Notes: generated by a model not told the origin, from the letters alone. 64,000 nucleotides of DNA from Pseudoalteromonas sp. (GCF_018402495.1 NZ_JAGYIU010000006.1:1-64000), one strand, 5' to 3'; numbered from the stretch's first letter, positions 34,924 through 45,414 are shown. Numbers and translations: made by a program.

Positions 34924-37900
34924 TTATTTACTTTCAAGCCATTGCTGGAGTTTAGAATGAAAAGTTTTAGCGTTAAGGGGTTTAGATAAATAGTCATCCA
35001 TACCGGTGGCCAAACATTTGTCTTTATCACCCTGCATTGCGTTTGCGGTAAGTGCTATTATTGTTATGTTTTTATTTACCTTGCCTGCTTTACCTTCTCT
35101 GATGGCAATAGTTGCTTGGTAGCCATCCATCGTAGGCATTTGGCAATCCATTAATATTAATTGATAAGTGTTAGCTGGGTTTTGATTCAACTTTTCAACT
35201 GCCTCAGCACCATTTTCAGCAATCTCAAATGTCATGTTCAACTGTTTTAAAAGAGCAGCGGCAACAACTTGATTAATTTTATTATCTTCTACTAATAAAA
35301 TATGAGCCGCCAGTGTATCTGTCATAGTCTCAGTGGCAGCAAGCGACTTTAATTGTGTATTTACTTGTGTTTGCTCGATAGTGCTTTTTGCAGTCAGCGC
35401 ATTTTGTAAATCAAAAGGGGTCAGTGGTTTAAATATGAGGGTTTCTTCGGTTAATGATAATGTGGCACTTTTATTTGCATAACTCATGGGAGCCATAATA
35501 ATTAAATGGCCGCTACTTTTTGTTAAAAACTGCTTAAGTGCGAGTGCTTGAGCTTCGTATAATGGTTCAAATAAAGCACTGTCAACGAGAACAATATCTG
35601 GTGGGGTGTGTTCATGGCTATTAATGTAGGCATTTATAGCTAAGTAATCGCAGATCGTGCTGACCTTAGCCCCCCAGCGAGTTAATTGTTTTTTGGCAAT
35701 GGTGGTATTGAGTAAGCAATCATCAATAACCCAAATGCGCTTATTTTTAATTGCTTGATATGGTGCGTGCTGTTGAACTAATTGAGGGGTTATCTTTATA
35801 AAAAAGGAAAAAGTACTGCCTTCATTAGGTGTACTACTCACACTTACTTCGCCACCCATGAGCTCACAGAGCTGTTTTACAATAGCAAGACCTAAACCTG
35901 TGCCGCCATATTGGCGCGTGGTTGATGTATCTGCTTGAGTAAATGAGTCAAATAACAGGGGCTGTTTCTCTGCGCTGATTCCTATACCTGAGTCAGCGAT
36001 TGCACATTCTAAAACTGTGGCGTCAAGTGTGTGGGCTATTTTAGCGGTTATCAATATTTTACCGTTTTGGGTGAATTTAACGGCATTACCAATTAAGTTA
36101 CTTAAAATTTGACGTAATCTATTCGGATCGCTAATAAATTCGCTGCTGGTGATATGTGTTGCATCCAAAATTAACGTGGTGTTATTTTGCTCGGCTTTTA
36201 ATGCAAATGACTCAACCACTTCACCCAGTAAGCGAGGTAAATTAAATTGAATATTTTCAATGTCTAACTTGCCAGCCTCTATTTTAGAAAAGTCTAAAAT
36301 ATCATTAATAATTCCTAACAATGACTCTGCAGATGATTGTGCAAGTTTAATATGATGCTTTTGTTGTTGATCTAATTGGGTTGCTTTAACAATATTAAGC
36401 ATTCCCAACACCCCATTCATGGGTGTGCGAATTTCATGGCTCATACTGGCTAAAAACTCACTTTTTGCAATCACAGCTTGTTCTGCGGCTTCTTTTGCCT
36501 TGACTAGTTGTGCCTCTGTTTCTATACGTTGTTGGCTAGAGTAAAGGCTGCCAATTAAAGCCCCTACAGCAATTAAAAAGCTTTCTTCATTATGGCTCCA
36601 TGTTCTAACTATATCTTGCTCAGCACATACTATTCCAATAGAGCCACTGCTTGCAGGAATAAGAACACACAGCATCGCCTTGACTGAAAACGGTTGAAGG
36701 TAGCTTTCTTTGATAGGGGCTAAGTAGGGATGTTGTTGAGCATCATCAACACAAAATATCGCTTTTCGTTCTATTGCGGTAAAAAAGTCAGGAATAGTTT
36801 CTTGCAGCCACGGAATATTATTTTCGCTACCTGAACGATTAAAACTCGCAAATTGAATTAGCTGGGTTCTTTGTTGATTAAACAATTTTATACTGGCGCA
36901 GTTTACCTCAAGGGCTTGGCAAATAGACTGCGTGATTAATTCTTTAGATTGGCTTAGTTTGCCATTTAATATTTCATCACTCACCGTTAAGGAGGCCAAG
37001 GTTTCGTTAAAACGAGCAATTTTGCGATTTTCTAATTCTACTTTTTTACGGGCATCAATATTTTGTAATGAACCAAATATTCTTACACAACGGCCATTTT
37101 TATGTTCAGCTTCACCGTGAACAAGTGCCCATACAGGCTGACCATTTGCGTTGATGATTTCAAGCTCAGTTTCGTAACTTTCACCATGCTTAATTGCTCT
37201 TTCAACCAGTTTAGCGATTTTTTCTCTACTTTCACCTTCTTTAAAATAGTTTAAATTTTCTGACCATTTTGGTTGCTCATCTAATGGGTATTCAAATATT
37301 TTTTTAGTCATATCTGACCAAAACACGTGTTTTTTTTCTAAGTTAAACGACCATGCACCGACTTGTGCTAAATTACTCATCACCTCAAGCATTCTTTCGC
37401 TTTCTTGTTCACGGTTGAGTATTTTTAGATAAAACAAAAAGGCAGAAATGAGCAAGCCTAACACGGTTAAAATAATGAACCGTAAAGGCCAGATCGAAGA
37501 ACTCACTGGTTGCCAGCCTTGCTTGGGTATAACATAAAGCTGCCAAACCCCCCCTTGAAAGTTTAAAGTAAATTCTAGTGGGTCTTGCTCAGTAATAGAG
37601 GGGTCACCGAAAAAAAACTCACCTTGCTTACCTAATCCATTACGCCCTTGTATTGCTATATTATAATTTTGCTGTAGTTCAAAAACCCCCGAATTTTCAT
37701 AGACTTTTTCTATATCTAGTACTACTGAGAGTAATCCCCAAAATGATTTATCTATTGGAAAGTAAACGGGTACACGTGCTATTAATGCCTCCCCCCCTTG
37801 GACTAAAGTAAGTGGGCCTGCCATCACAATTGTATTAGTGTCTCTTGCTTTAATGGCATCTTCACGCTGTGCTTTATTTTCCAAAAAGTTAAGGCCTATC

Positions 37901-38277
37901 GCTTTTTCGTTACCTTTAAGCGGATAAGTCATTTTTATTATCATGTCTGGCGCCGCGCCAATGTTTCTTAGCTCATTTGAGGTTTCAAAAAGTGGGGCTG
38001 CAATTTGTTCAAAGCGAGTTTGATCTAAGTTTGGCTCAGCGGCAACAGCAATAGCTAAGCCACGAATGAGTTGAATATTAGACACCAATACAGCTTCAAG
38101 TTGTGCTCTGTAGGTACTTACCTGCGACAGTGTGCGTAAGCGATAAGCATCTTTCTCACGATTATAATTAACGTGATCAAGCACCAAACTAATAATGATT
38201 ATCAAAATAAGTGATAATAAAAAAATCAGCTTGGCGTTATTAATTCGGGTGCGTTTGTTTTTGCGCTGCGGCGACAT
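34924..38277 (-). CDS. Hybrid histidine kinase: CHASE-PAS-GAF-HisKA-HATPase-REC-REC
   Basis: 1117 residues. A helix (about 15-33), a periplasmic CHASE domain (about 45-255) and a second helix (265-288) lead into a PAS domain (about 300-415), a GAF domain (about 430-580) and the kinase core with [16 protein letters not shown] (His near 613), DSGIGIS and [10 protein letters not shown]. The first receiver (about 850-965) is divergent but keeps Asp in VLVDSAL and Lys in IFKPLTP. The second (about 995-1112) is canonical with LMDCQMPTMDG. No HPt or output regulator is adjacent. It is probably a phosphorelay sensor, signal unknown. Confidence 0.93.
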   Translation of the reverse strand: MSPQRKNKRTRINNAKLIFLLSLILIIIISLVLDHVNYNREKDAYRLRTLSQVSTYRAQLEAVLVSNIQLIRGLAIAVAAEPNLDQTRFEQIAAPLFETSNELRNIGAAPDMIIKMTYPLKGNEKAIGLNFLENKAQREDAIKARDTNTIVMAGPLTLVQGGEALIARVPVYFPIDKSFWGLLSVVLDIEKVYENSGVFELQQNYNIAIQGRNGLGKQGEFFFGDPSITEQDPLEFTLNFQGGVWQLYVIPKQGWQPVSSSIWPLRFIILTVLGLLISAFLFYLKILNREQESERMLEVMSNLAQVGAWSFNLEKKHVFWSDMTKKIFEYPLDEQPKWSENLNYFKEGESREKIAKLVERAIKHGESYETELEIINANGQPVWALVHGEAEHKNGRCVRIFGSLQNIDARKKVELENRKIARFNETLASLTVSDEILNGKLSQSKELITQSICQALEVNCASIKLFNQQRTQLIQFASFNRSGSENNIPWLQETIPDFFTAIERKAIFCVDDAQQHPYLAPIKESYLQPFSVKAMLCVLIPASSGSIGIVCAEQDIVRTWSHNEESFLIAVGALIGSLYSSQQRIETEAQLVKAKEAAEQAVIAKSEFLASMSHEIRTPMNGVLGMLNIVKATQLDQQQKHHIKLAQSSAESLLGIINDILDFSKIEAGKLDIENIQFNLPRLLGEVVESFALKAEQNNTTLILDATHITSSEFISDPNRLRQILSNLIGNAVKFTQNGKILITAKIAHTLDATVLECAIADSGIGISAEKQPLLFDSFTQADTSTTRQYGGTGLGLAIVKQLCELMGGEVSVSSTPNEGSTFSFFIKITPQLVQQHAPYQAIKNKRIWVIDDCLLNTTIAKKQLTRWGAKVSTICDYLAINAYINSHEHTPPDIVLVDSALFEPLYEAQALALKQFLTKSSGHLIIMAPMSYANKSATLSLTEETLIFKPLTPFDLQNALTAKSTIEQTQVNTQLKSLAATETMTDTLAAHILLVEDNKINQVVAAALLKQLNMTFEIAENGAEAVEKLNQNPANTYQLILMDCQMPTMDGYQATIAIREGKAGKVNKNITIIALTANAMQGDKDKCLATGMDDYLSKPLNAKTFHSKLQQWLESK

Positions 38278-38335
38278 AGAATGTAATTAAGTTGTTAATA
38301 GAGAAAGATTAACTATAGTCAATTTATTAAGAAAA

Positions 38336-38372
38336 TAAAAATGGCGCAGTTAAAAATGCGCCATTTTATTTT
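38336..38372 (-). terminator. Terminator of ycaO
   Basis: ATGGCGCA pairs with TGCGCCAT, with T-rich sequence on the ycaO side. A-rich sequence on the other side could make it work in both directions. Confidence 0.7.
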
Positions 38373-38395
38373 TATAATTAGTAGTTTAGGTGTGG

Positions 38396-40156
38396 TTATG
38401 AGTCGCTAACTTCTCGTGCCCAATGCTGTTGCTTTGCAACGTGTAATTTGCGGTAACCATCAAGTAATGCTGCATGCTTTTTAAAGCCCTCAAGCGATAA
38501 ACCTGGGAAGGTTAAGCCATTAAATAATTTACGACCTTCAGCAATTTCAATCGCAAGCGTGACATTGTCGTTACCAAACATTAAGCCTAATGCATCTTTA
38601 TAACTGGCATATTCGCGCTCGTCATCATACTTAATTTCAAGGATTGCTTTTAAGCAACGGAAGTGGCGCATCGCTTCGTCGTTTACTTGGCCGGTATGCA
38701 AAATCCAATCAACCCAGTCAATGGCTTCTTCATTACCCGCCGCTAAGCATAAATGTGCTTTAAGCTCACCAATGCGTAGTGTATGCCAAGGTGTATCGGC
38801 GTCGGTTGCTAAGCCAATGAATTCAGCTGCGCGAATAATATCGCTATGGCCTGCTTCTTCGAGATTGTCGTAAATTTCCATCCATTGTTCGCTATCGTAC
38901 TGATCAAGCGATAAGAAGTCTTCACGGAATTTAGCGCCTTCATTATTGTTGCGCCAAATTAGCTCATCTACTGGATAAATGTCTGACATGCCAGGAACTA
39001 AAATACGGCATGCATACACGTTTAAGTGGGTGTAATCCATAATGTAGATATCGTGACCCATACTATGAATTAAATCAGTACAGAAATTGTATTCTTGCTC
39101 GGTTGAACCACTAAAGTCCCAATGTACAAATTCAAAATCTGCTTCAGAGCGGAAAAAGTCATGTGAAATTAAACCGCTTGAATCAATAAAGTGCAGTTCA
39201 ATGTTCTCAGGAGTAGCGACTTCGTCGTTATCAAATGTAGCAGGTTGGAATACGTCTAGTTGATCTAGGCGACGACCTTGCAGTAATTCGGTAACGGTAC
39301 GCTCTAGCGCTACTTCAAATGAAGGGTGAGCACCAAATGAAGCAAATACTGAGCCATCAACAGGGTTTATAAGCGTAACACTCATTACGGGGTATTTACC
39401 GCCTAGTGAGGCATCCGCAATGCGTAAATGGAAGCCATGGCTACGCAGCTCTTCACAGGCTTCATGAATTTTAGGGTATTGTTTTACCACCTCTTCAGGC
39501 ACGATTGGTAAGCTGATACCTTCGGTAATAATACGGTTTTTAATAGCGCGCTCAAATACTTCAGATAACCCCTGAACACGGGCTTCAAATTTAGTATTAC
39601 CGGCACTCATGCCATTAGAAACAAAAATATTACCAATCACATTCACCGGAATATAAATGTCTTGGTTGTCGCGCTGACGAGTATAAGGCACAGAACAAAT
39701 GCCACGTTCGAAGTTGCCAGAGTTAAAGTCATAAAGGTGTGATGCGGTTAATTCACGCTCTGGGTCAAAATAATCCCATAAGCTTTCATCCATAATACCC
39801 TGTGGTATTTCATCGTTTTCAACTTTAAACCATTTCTCGTTTGGATAATGAGTAAAGTCATCATTGGCAAATTCTTCGCCTAAGTAAAAATCAGCAAAAA
39901 AGTAGTTACAGCTTAAACGCTCAAAATATTCACCTAGCGCAGAGGCGATAGAGGCTTTATCAGTGGCACCTTTACCATTAGTAAACATCACACCGCAGTC
40001 GCTATCTTTTATATGAACTGAATAACAGTTTGCTACAGGGTTAAGCCACAGCGCTTCTTCAATATTAATATTCAGCGCTTTTAGCTTGTTTTGCATGGTA
40101 GAGATAGACGATTCTAAATCGCGGTCTTTACCTTTAATAAATGTTTTTTCAGTCAT
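38396..40156 (-). CDS. ycaO: YcaO, S12 methylthiotransferase accessory protein family
   Basis: The start at 40156 gives 586 residues beginning MTEKTFIKGKDRDLESSI, the same length as E. coli YcaO; the longer frame would run into the divergent gene. The ATP-binding segments are present: FTNGKGATDKASIASALGEYFER near residue 57 and the later ARVQGLSEVFERAI. E. coli YcaO assists RimO in beta-methylthiolation of ribosomal protein S12. No rimO or peptide precursor is nearby, so a housekeeping role is more likely than natural-product synthesis. Confidence 0.93.
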   Translation of the reverse strand: MTEKTFIKGKDRDLESSISTMQNKLKALNINIEEALWLNPVANCYSVHIKDSDCGVMFTNGKGATDKASIASALGEYFERLSCNYFFADFYLGEEFANDDFTHYPNEKWFKVENDEIPQGIMDESLWDYFDPERELTASHLYDFNSGNFERGICSVPYTRQRDNQDIYIPVNVIGNIFVSNGMSAGNTKFEARVQGLSEVFERAIKNRIITEGISLPIVPEEVVKQYPKIHEACEELRSHGFHLRIADASLGGKYPVMSVTLINPVDGSVFASFGAHPSFEVALERTVTELLQGRRLDQLDVFQPATFDNDEVATPENIELHFIDSSGLISHDFFRSEADFEFVHWDFSGSTEQEYNFCTDLIHSMGHDIYIMDYTHLNVYACRILVPGMSDIYPVDELIWRNNNEGAKFREDFLSLDQYDSEQWMEIYDNLEEAGHSDIIRAAEFIGLATDADTPWHTLRIGELKAHLCLAAGNEEAIDWVDWILHTGQVNDEAMRHFRCLKAILEIKYDDEREYASYKDALGLMFGNDNVTLAIEIAEGRKLFNGLTFPGLSLEGFKKHAALLDGYRKLHVAKQQHWAREVSDS

Positions 40157-40313
40157 TTTGATCTCAACTAGGTCTGCACAATACATGAACTGTGTATTAT
40201 CGTGGATTTTGATGTTTATTTCACCCTTTACCCGCTTTATCGTAGCGTTTTTAATAGAACGAATATGAATATATGCTAATAATAGTTTATTGAAATAGTT
40301 GAAGGGTATGTTT

Positions 40314-42602
40314 ATGTTTAAAGTAATCAAGCGGTTGCTTTTGGTTGTTGTGGTGTTAGCGCTCGCCGGTACGGCCATTGTTTACGGCGTTTTGACCTTA
40401 AGTTTACCGGCCCTTGATGGTAAAGGCCGAAGCGATGCGGTATCACAGCCCGTTAAAGTCGCTCGTGATACGCTTGGTCAAGCGGTTATTACTGCAGCTA
40501 CTCGTCATGATGCTGCCTATGGCTTAGGGTATGCCCATGGGCAAGACCGCTTTTTTCAAATGGATTTATTACGTCGCAATGCGGCCGGTGAGCTAAGCGA
40601 ACTATTTGGTGAGGCTGCACTTGAGCTTGATAAAAAAAGGCGTTTTCACCAATTACGTAAACGCAGCCAAGCGATTTTAAACACTCTCCCGAAGGCTGAT
40701 AAACAGCTGCTACGCAGTTATGCCCAAGGTGTCAATGAAGGTCTTGCGCAAGTAGGGTACCCCAGTTTTGAATATTTACTCACAGGGGCCGATCAAAAGC
40801 CTTGGCAAAGTGAAGACAGTTTATTAGTTATTTTTAGCATGTACCTTGATTTACAGTCATCTACATTTGAGCGTGACCAAGCTTTAATTCAAATAGAGCA
40901 GCAATACGGTGCTAAAATGGTAAGTTTTTTAACGCAGCCTAGCCAATATCAAGCCGCATTGGATGGCAGTCAGCTCGCTCTTTTGAATAACCCAATCCCC
41001 GAACTTTTATCGCAACCAATCACCGCGATTAAACCCATTACCGCCAACTTAGAAGTGGGTAGTAATAATTGGGCGGTCACCTCAAATTTAACCAACACTC
41101 AGGCTGCGATGCTCTCTGATGATATGCATTTATCAATGGCTGTGCCGGTTATTTGGTATCGAGCCCAATTAAACTATTCATTAAATAATAAACCCATGCA
41201 GGTAACGGGTGTCTCGCTTCCGGGAGCGCCGGCGATTGTAGTAGGCACAAATAACAACGTTGCATGGGGGTTTACCAACGGGTATTTAGATACCGCCGAT
41301 TGGATTGCGCTTAATAGCGATAGCAAAATGTGGCAAGTAGATGAGCCTATTGCATTACCCAGTGGCAAAGTAGAAAGTTACTCTGTTACGCTCAGTGAAT
41401 ACGGTCCGGTAAAATACATTAATGAAAAGCCTTACGCATTGAGCTGGGCTGCACATCAACCATACGCCGTTAATATGCAGCTATTACAGCTTGAGCAAGC
41501 ACAGACTGTTGATGATGCGCTTGATATTGCAAGTGACGTAGGCATTCCTGTGCAAAACCTGCTGGTGGTCGATGACCAAGGAAATGCAGCATGGAAAAAT
41601 ATGGGCGGTATACCTGCGCGAAAAGTACCCAGTGAATTAGCCGTAAAAGAAGAAGATTACTCCGCGCTTTGGCAGCAAAACGAAATCGATCGACCTTTTA
41701 TTAAAAATCCTGAAAACGGGCGATTGTGGACAGGTAATTCTCGAGTGGTATCTGTTGATGATAACGTCCGTTTTGGTAATGGCGGTTATGCGCTTGGAGC
41801 ACGTGCAACGCAAATTCGTGATAGGTTATTTGAAAAACAACGCTTTAATGAAAGTGATTTTTATCAGTTGCAGTTAGATAACCAAGCACGATTTTTAATG
41901 CCTTGGCATGCCTTATTGCTTGAGCAGTTAAAAAAACAGCCCGCGCGCTATAAAGATCATATAAATGCCCTCGAAAACTGGCAGCAATGCGCTTGCCCGC
42001 AATCAATAGGGTATACCTTAGTAAAGACGTACCGTGATGAATTGATAAATATTTTATTTAGCAGTATTGAGACAACACTCAACCAGCAAGATGGCACATT
42101 AAAATATGTGAAACGTGATTTAGAGCCTGCTGTTTGGCAGTTAATAAAGGCTAAGCCAACAAGTTGGGTTAATCCGCAGTTTACTAATTGGGAGCAGCAA
42201 TTACAGGGCGCCTTTGAGCAAACACTCACTCAGTTAACATCAAGGTTTGGTAATAACATACAAAACTGGCAGTGGGGAAAAGTAAACGAATTAGCGATTG
42301 AGCACCCGTTTGCTAAACAAATGCCCATACTAAGTAAGTTACTTAACATGCCAACGGCGCCCGGATTTGGTGACAGTTATATGCCAGCGGTGCAAAAACG
42401 TAGTTTTGGCGCATCACAGCGTTTTATTGTTCAGCCTGGGCAGTTAAAGAATGCTATTTTAACGATTCCGGGTGGGCAATCAGGTCACCCGCTTTCTGAG
42501 TTTTACCGAGCTGGCTTTGATGAATATGTAAAAGGTAAGCACACGCCATTATTACCGCAAGTATTAATGCATCAAATTGAAATTGCACCAATGAACGACT
42601 AG
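40314..42602 (+). CDS. Penicillin acylase family N-terminal nucleophile hydrolase
   Basis: The ATG at 40314 has GAAGGG seven bases upstream and begins a signal-like helix (MFKVIKRLLLVVVVLAL). The 762-residue precursor should be cleaved before Ser250 in VGSNNWAVTS, the N-terminal nucleophile; the alpha-chain motif GYAHGQDRFFQMDLLRRNA is near residue 75. Relatives hydrolyse beta-lactam side chains or acyl-homoserine lactones, so a quorum-quenching role is possible but the substrate cannot be read from sequence. It is periplasmic and divergent from ycaO. Confidence 0.92.
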   Translation: MFKVIKRLLLVVVVLALAGTAIVYGVLTLSLPALDGKGRSDAVSQPVKVARDTLGQAVITAATRHDAAYGLGYAHGQDRFFQMDLLRRNAAGELSELFGEAALELDKKRRFHQLRKRSQAILNTLPKADKQLLRSYAQGVNEGLAQVGYPSFEYLLTGADQKPWQSEDSLLVIFSMYLDLQSSTFERDQALIQIEQQYGAKMVSFLTQPSQYQAALDGSQLALLNNPIPELLSQPITAIKPITANLEVGSNNWAVTSNLTNTQAAMLSDDMHLSMAVPVIWYRAQLNYSLNNKPMQVTGVSLPGAPAIVVGTNNNVAWGFTNGYLDTADWIALNSDSKMWQVDEPIALPSGKVESYSVTLSEYGPVKYINEKPYALSWAAHQPYAVNMQLLQLEQAQTVDDALDIASDVGIPVQNLLVVDDQGNAAWKNMGGIPARKVPSELAVKEEDYSALWQQNEIDRPFIKNPENGRLWTGNSRVVSVDDNVRFGNGGYALGARATQIRDRLFEKQRFNESDFYQLQLDNQARFLMPWHALLLEQLKKQPARYKDHINALENWQQCACPQSIGYTLVKTYRDELINILFSSIETTLNQQDGTLKYVKRDLEPAVWQLIKAKPTSWVNPQFTNWEQQLQGAFEQTLTQLTSRFGNNIQNWQWGKVNELAIEHPFAKQMPILSKLLNMPTAPGFGDSYMPAVQKRSFGASQRFIVQPGQLKNAILTIPGGQSGHPLSEFYRAGFDEYVKGKHTPLLPQVLMHQIEIAPMND

Positions 42603-42630
42603 CCTTGGATGCAAAGTGAGCTAAATAAGT

Positions 42631-42896
42631 AGGGTCTGCTGACCTTTCAAGGTTAAATTTGCAGCAGTTTGTTTGGTATTTAGGCAAGGCAGAGCCTATG
42701 TGGTGTGGTTATTCCCCATAAATAGGCGAGAACGCAGCATCAATGCCAAACAGGCGCTGCCCTTCGGGTTCTGCCTAGGAGTGATTTACTCTTTGTTGCT
42801 CGGTTTTTACTTAGCCCACTAGGTTACAAACCTCGCGCCGCGATTAAACCGCTCCTAGTTTGAACAAATTGTAATCTGCAAAGGTGAACAGACCCT
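42631..42896. repeat. 266-bp inverted-repeat element (MITE-like)
   Basis: The left end AGGGTCTGCTGACCTTT matches the reverse complement of the right end (AGGGTCTGTTCACCTTT) at 15 of 17 positions, with the match fading inward. The interior has no open frame, is richer in GC than its surroundings and contains further internal inverted segments. It fills the gap between the acylase and MBL genes. A shorter copy of the end is at 57783-57800. Confidence 0.65.
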
Positions 42897-42944
42897 AGCT
42901 ATAACGTTTTATAACCCAGATAAAGCAATTATAGGAAAACAAAA

Positions 42945-43793
42945 ATGAAAAAATTACTACCGGCATTAATCACCAGTTTACTGTTAAGCAATCATGCATT
43001 TGCGGATGAAAACCCTGTTACGGCTACACAATTAAGTGAACATGTTTACGTGTTATTTGGTCAAGGCGGTAACATTGCCGCAAGCGTGGGGGATGATGGC
43101 ATTTATATTATTGACGATCAGTTTGCCAAGCTTTCCGACGATATTAAAAAAACCATTAGCGATTTAAAACCCGGCAGTGCTGAGTTTGTAATTAACACCC
43201 ACCATCATGGTGACCATACTGGGGGTAACGAAAACTTTGCCAAAGCGGGCGCACATGTGATTGCTCACGACAATGTGCATAAACGCTTAAAAGAAAAACA
43301 TGGTGAGGGTTCTGATTACTTACCGCGTATTAGCTTTGGCCATGATTTAAAACTGCACTTTAACAATGAGCATGCGCATGTTGTGCACTACTCAAATGCA
43401 CACACAGATGGCGACTCGGTTATCTTTTTTAGTAACGACAACATAGTGCATATGGGCGATATATATTTTAACTTTGGAAGCTTACCTTTTGTTGATGTAG
43501 ATAGTGGCGGTAGTGTTGATGGTGTTTTAGCGGCGGTTGATGATGTGATTAAACAAATTGATGAAAAAACAACCGTTATTCCAGGGCATGGCCCGATAAG
43601 CGACCGTTCAGGGCTAATGACGTATCGTAAGCTGGTACAAAAAGCGAAAGATGTTATGCTTAATGCTATGCAAAACGATGCCAGTTTAGAGCAAGTCCTC
43701 AAAGCCGATCCATTATCAGAACTTGGCCTTGAATATGCAAACTGGTTACCAAAAGAGCGTGTAACCACCCTTTTTTATCGCAGTTTAAAGTAG
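42945..43793 (+). CDS. Exported metallo-beta-lactamase-fold hydrolase
   Basis: The 282-residue protein has a signal peptide (cleavage near residue 20, NHAFA|DE) and the metal motif THHHGDHTGG near residue 86; further ligands are in the HTDGDS segment and in PGHGP. It resembles the subgroup of periplasmic MBL proteins of unknown substrate (cyclase/hydrolase type) rather than clinical beta-lactamases. AGGAAAAC precedes the ATG. Confidence 0.9.
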   Translation: MKKLLPALITSLLLSNHAFADENPVTATQLSEHVYVLFGQGGNIAASVGDDGIYIIDDQFAKLSDDIKKTISDLKPGSAEFVINTHHHGDHTGGNENFAKAGAHVIAHDNVHKRLKEKHGEGSDYLPRISFGHDLKLHFNNEHAHVVHYSNAHTDGDSVIFFSNDNIVHMGDIYFNFGSLPFVDVDSGGSVDGVLAAVDDVIKQIDEKTTVIPGHGPISDRSGLMTYRKLVQKAKDVMLNAMQNDASLEQVLKADPLSELGLEYANWLPKERVTTLFYRSLK

Positions 43794-43827
43794 CGCCTAG
43801 CGCGAACCATAACGCATAAACCTAATT

Positions 43828-43855
43828 AAGCTGAGCATTTGTTCAGCTTTTTTGA
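43828..43855 (+). terminator. Terminator of the MBL-fold gene
   Basis: AAGCTGA pairs with TCAGCTT around an 8-base loop, followed by six T. Confidence 0.8.
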
Positions 43856-43881
43856 TTTTTACGTGCCTAAAGGAGTTGTAT

Positions 43882-45414
43882 ATGTCGGCAGAAAAAACCC
43901 ACCTTGAAATTTGTAACTTAACCCGAGAACAATACCCACAAATTAAAACCTTGATGGATGAAGCATACCCTGATTTAGGCGGCGCATGGCCAAGCCATAC
44001 AATTTTTAGACTCATAGATCAGTTCCCTGAAGGGCAAATTGGTATTGTGGATGATGGCGTGCTGGTGGGGTTAGCGCTGAGTGTCCAAGTAGATTATGCA
44101 CGTTTTTCAAACCCGCACACCTATGAAGATATTGCTGATGGCCATGACCGTGTATTTAGTGATACCACCGGTGACGCGCTATATGGTTTAGATGTTGCTA
44201 TTAGTCAGCAGTATCGGGGTATGCGTTTAGGACGTCGCTTGTATGATGCTCGTAAAGAATTATGTCGCCAATATAACTTACGCGCTATTTTAGCGGGTGG
44301 CCGCATTCCACGTTATTACAACCATAGCGACGATATGACGCCAATGGAGTACATTGCTAAGGTGGATCAAAAAGAGATATATGATCCAATATTGAGCTTT
44401 CAATTAGCTAACGATTTTCAGGTAAAGCGTTTACTTAAAAAGTACCTGCCAGAGGATCAAGAATCAGTAGGTTATGCCACGTTACTTGAGTGGAATAACA
44501 TTATGTTTGAGCCAACCGATACCGTTATTGAGTCGACTAAATCAATCGTTCGTGTAGGGGCTGTGCAGTGGCAAATGCGCTGTGTTGAGTCGGTTGAAGA
44601 AATGCTTAAGCAGGTCGAATATTTTGTTGATACGGTGTCTGATTATAAAAGCGACTTTATTTTATTTCCGGAGTTCTTTAACGCGCCATTGATGGGGTTA
44701 ACTGAGCAAAGTAATCAAACCGAAGCCATTCGTTATTTAGCTGAATACACTGAAACTTTTAAAAACGCGATGTCGCGCATGGCAATTGAGTACAACGCGA
44801 ATATTATCACCGGCTCTATGCCGCTTGCCGAGGGTGATAAAATTTATAACGTGAGTTACCTGTGTCATCGCAGTGGCAAAATAGATGAGCAACGTAAAAT
44901 TCATATCACCCCACATGAGCAAAATGATTGGGTGATTCAAGGTGGTGATAAAATAGCGGTATTTGAAACCGATGCCGGGCGCGTAGGGATTCAAATTTGT
45001 TACGATGTTGAATTCCCAGAACTATCGCGTATTTTGGCAACTCAAGGGCTGGATATTTTATTTGTGCCATTTTGGACTGACACTAAAAATAGTTATTTAC
45101 GTGTTCGCCATTGTGCGCAAGCGCGCGCCATTGAAAACGAATGTTATGTGGTTATTGCAGGCTCTGTGGGTAACTTACCTGAGGTAGAAAGCTTAGATGT
45201 GCAGTACTCGCAATCTGCTGTTCTTACACCGTCTGACTTTTCATTTCCACACGATGCCACACTAAATGAGGCCACCACTAATACCGAAATGCTATTATTT
45301 AGCGACTTAGATATGGATAAGTTAAAAGTACTTCACAGTGAAGGTACCGTGCGTAACTTAAAAGATCGTCGCAGTGATTTATATGAAGTGATATTGAAAA
45401 AGAGAGATGTGTAA
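43882..45414 (+). CDS. GNAT acetyltransferase-carbon/nitrogen hydrolase fusion
   Basis: The ATG at 43882 has AAAGGAG seven bases upstream. The 510-residue protein has an N-terminal GNAT domain (about 1-205; RGMRLGRRLYDARKEL is the CoA loop) and a C-terminal nitrilase-superfamily domain (about 220-505) with Glu in ILFPEFF, Lys in EQRKIHITPHE and Cys in QICYDVEFPE. The hydrolase probably works on an amide and the acetyltransferase on an amine. This fused architecture is known in bacteria, but no substrate is established that I can name. Its stop overlaps the gdx start by one base (TAATG). Confidence 0.93.
   Translation: MSAEKTHLEICNLTREQYPQIKTLMDEAYPDLGGAWPSHTIFRLIDQFPEGQIGIVDDGVLVGLALSVQVDYARFSNPHTYEDIADGHDRVFSDTTGDALYGLDVAISQQYRGMRLGRRLYDARKELCRQYNLRAILAGGRIPRYYNHSDDMTPMEYIAKVDQKEIYDPILSFQLANDFQVKRLLKKYLPEDQESVGYATLLEWNNIMFEPTDTVIESTKSIVRVGAVQWQMRCVESVEEMLKQVEYFVDTVSDYKSDFILFPEFFNAPLMGLTEQSNQTEAIRYLAEYTETFKNAMSRMAIEYNANIITGSMPLAEGDKIYNVSYLCHRSGKIDEQRKIHITPHEQNDWVIQGGDKIAVFETDAGRVGIQICYDVEFPELSRILATQGLDILFVPFWTDTKNSYLRVRHCAQARAIENECYVVIAGSVGNLPEVESLDVQYSQSAVLTPSDFSFPHDATLNEATTNTEMLLFSDLDMDKLKVLHSEGTVRNLKDRRSDLYEVILKKRDV

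Noticed and set aside
42945..43793. Metallo-beta-lactamase as an antibiotic-resistance gene
   Set aside because: The fold and metal motif are present, but the likeness is to general exported MBL hydrolases, not to resistance enzymes.
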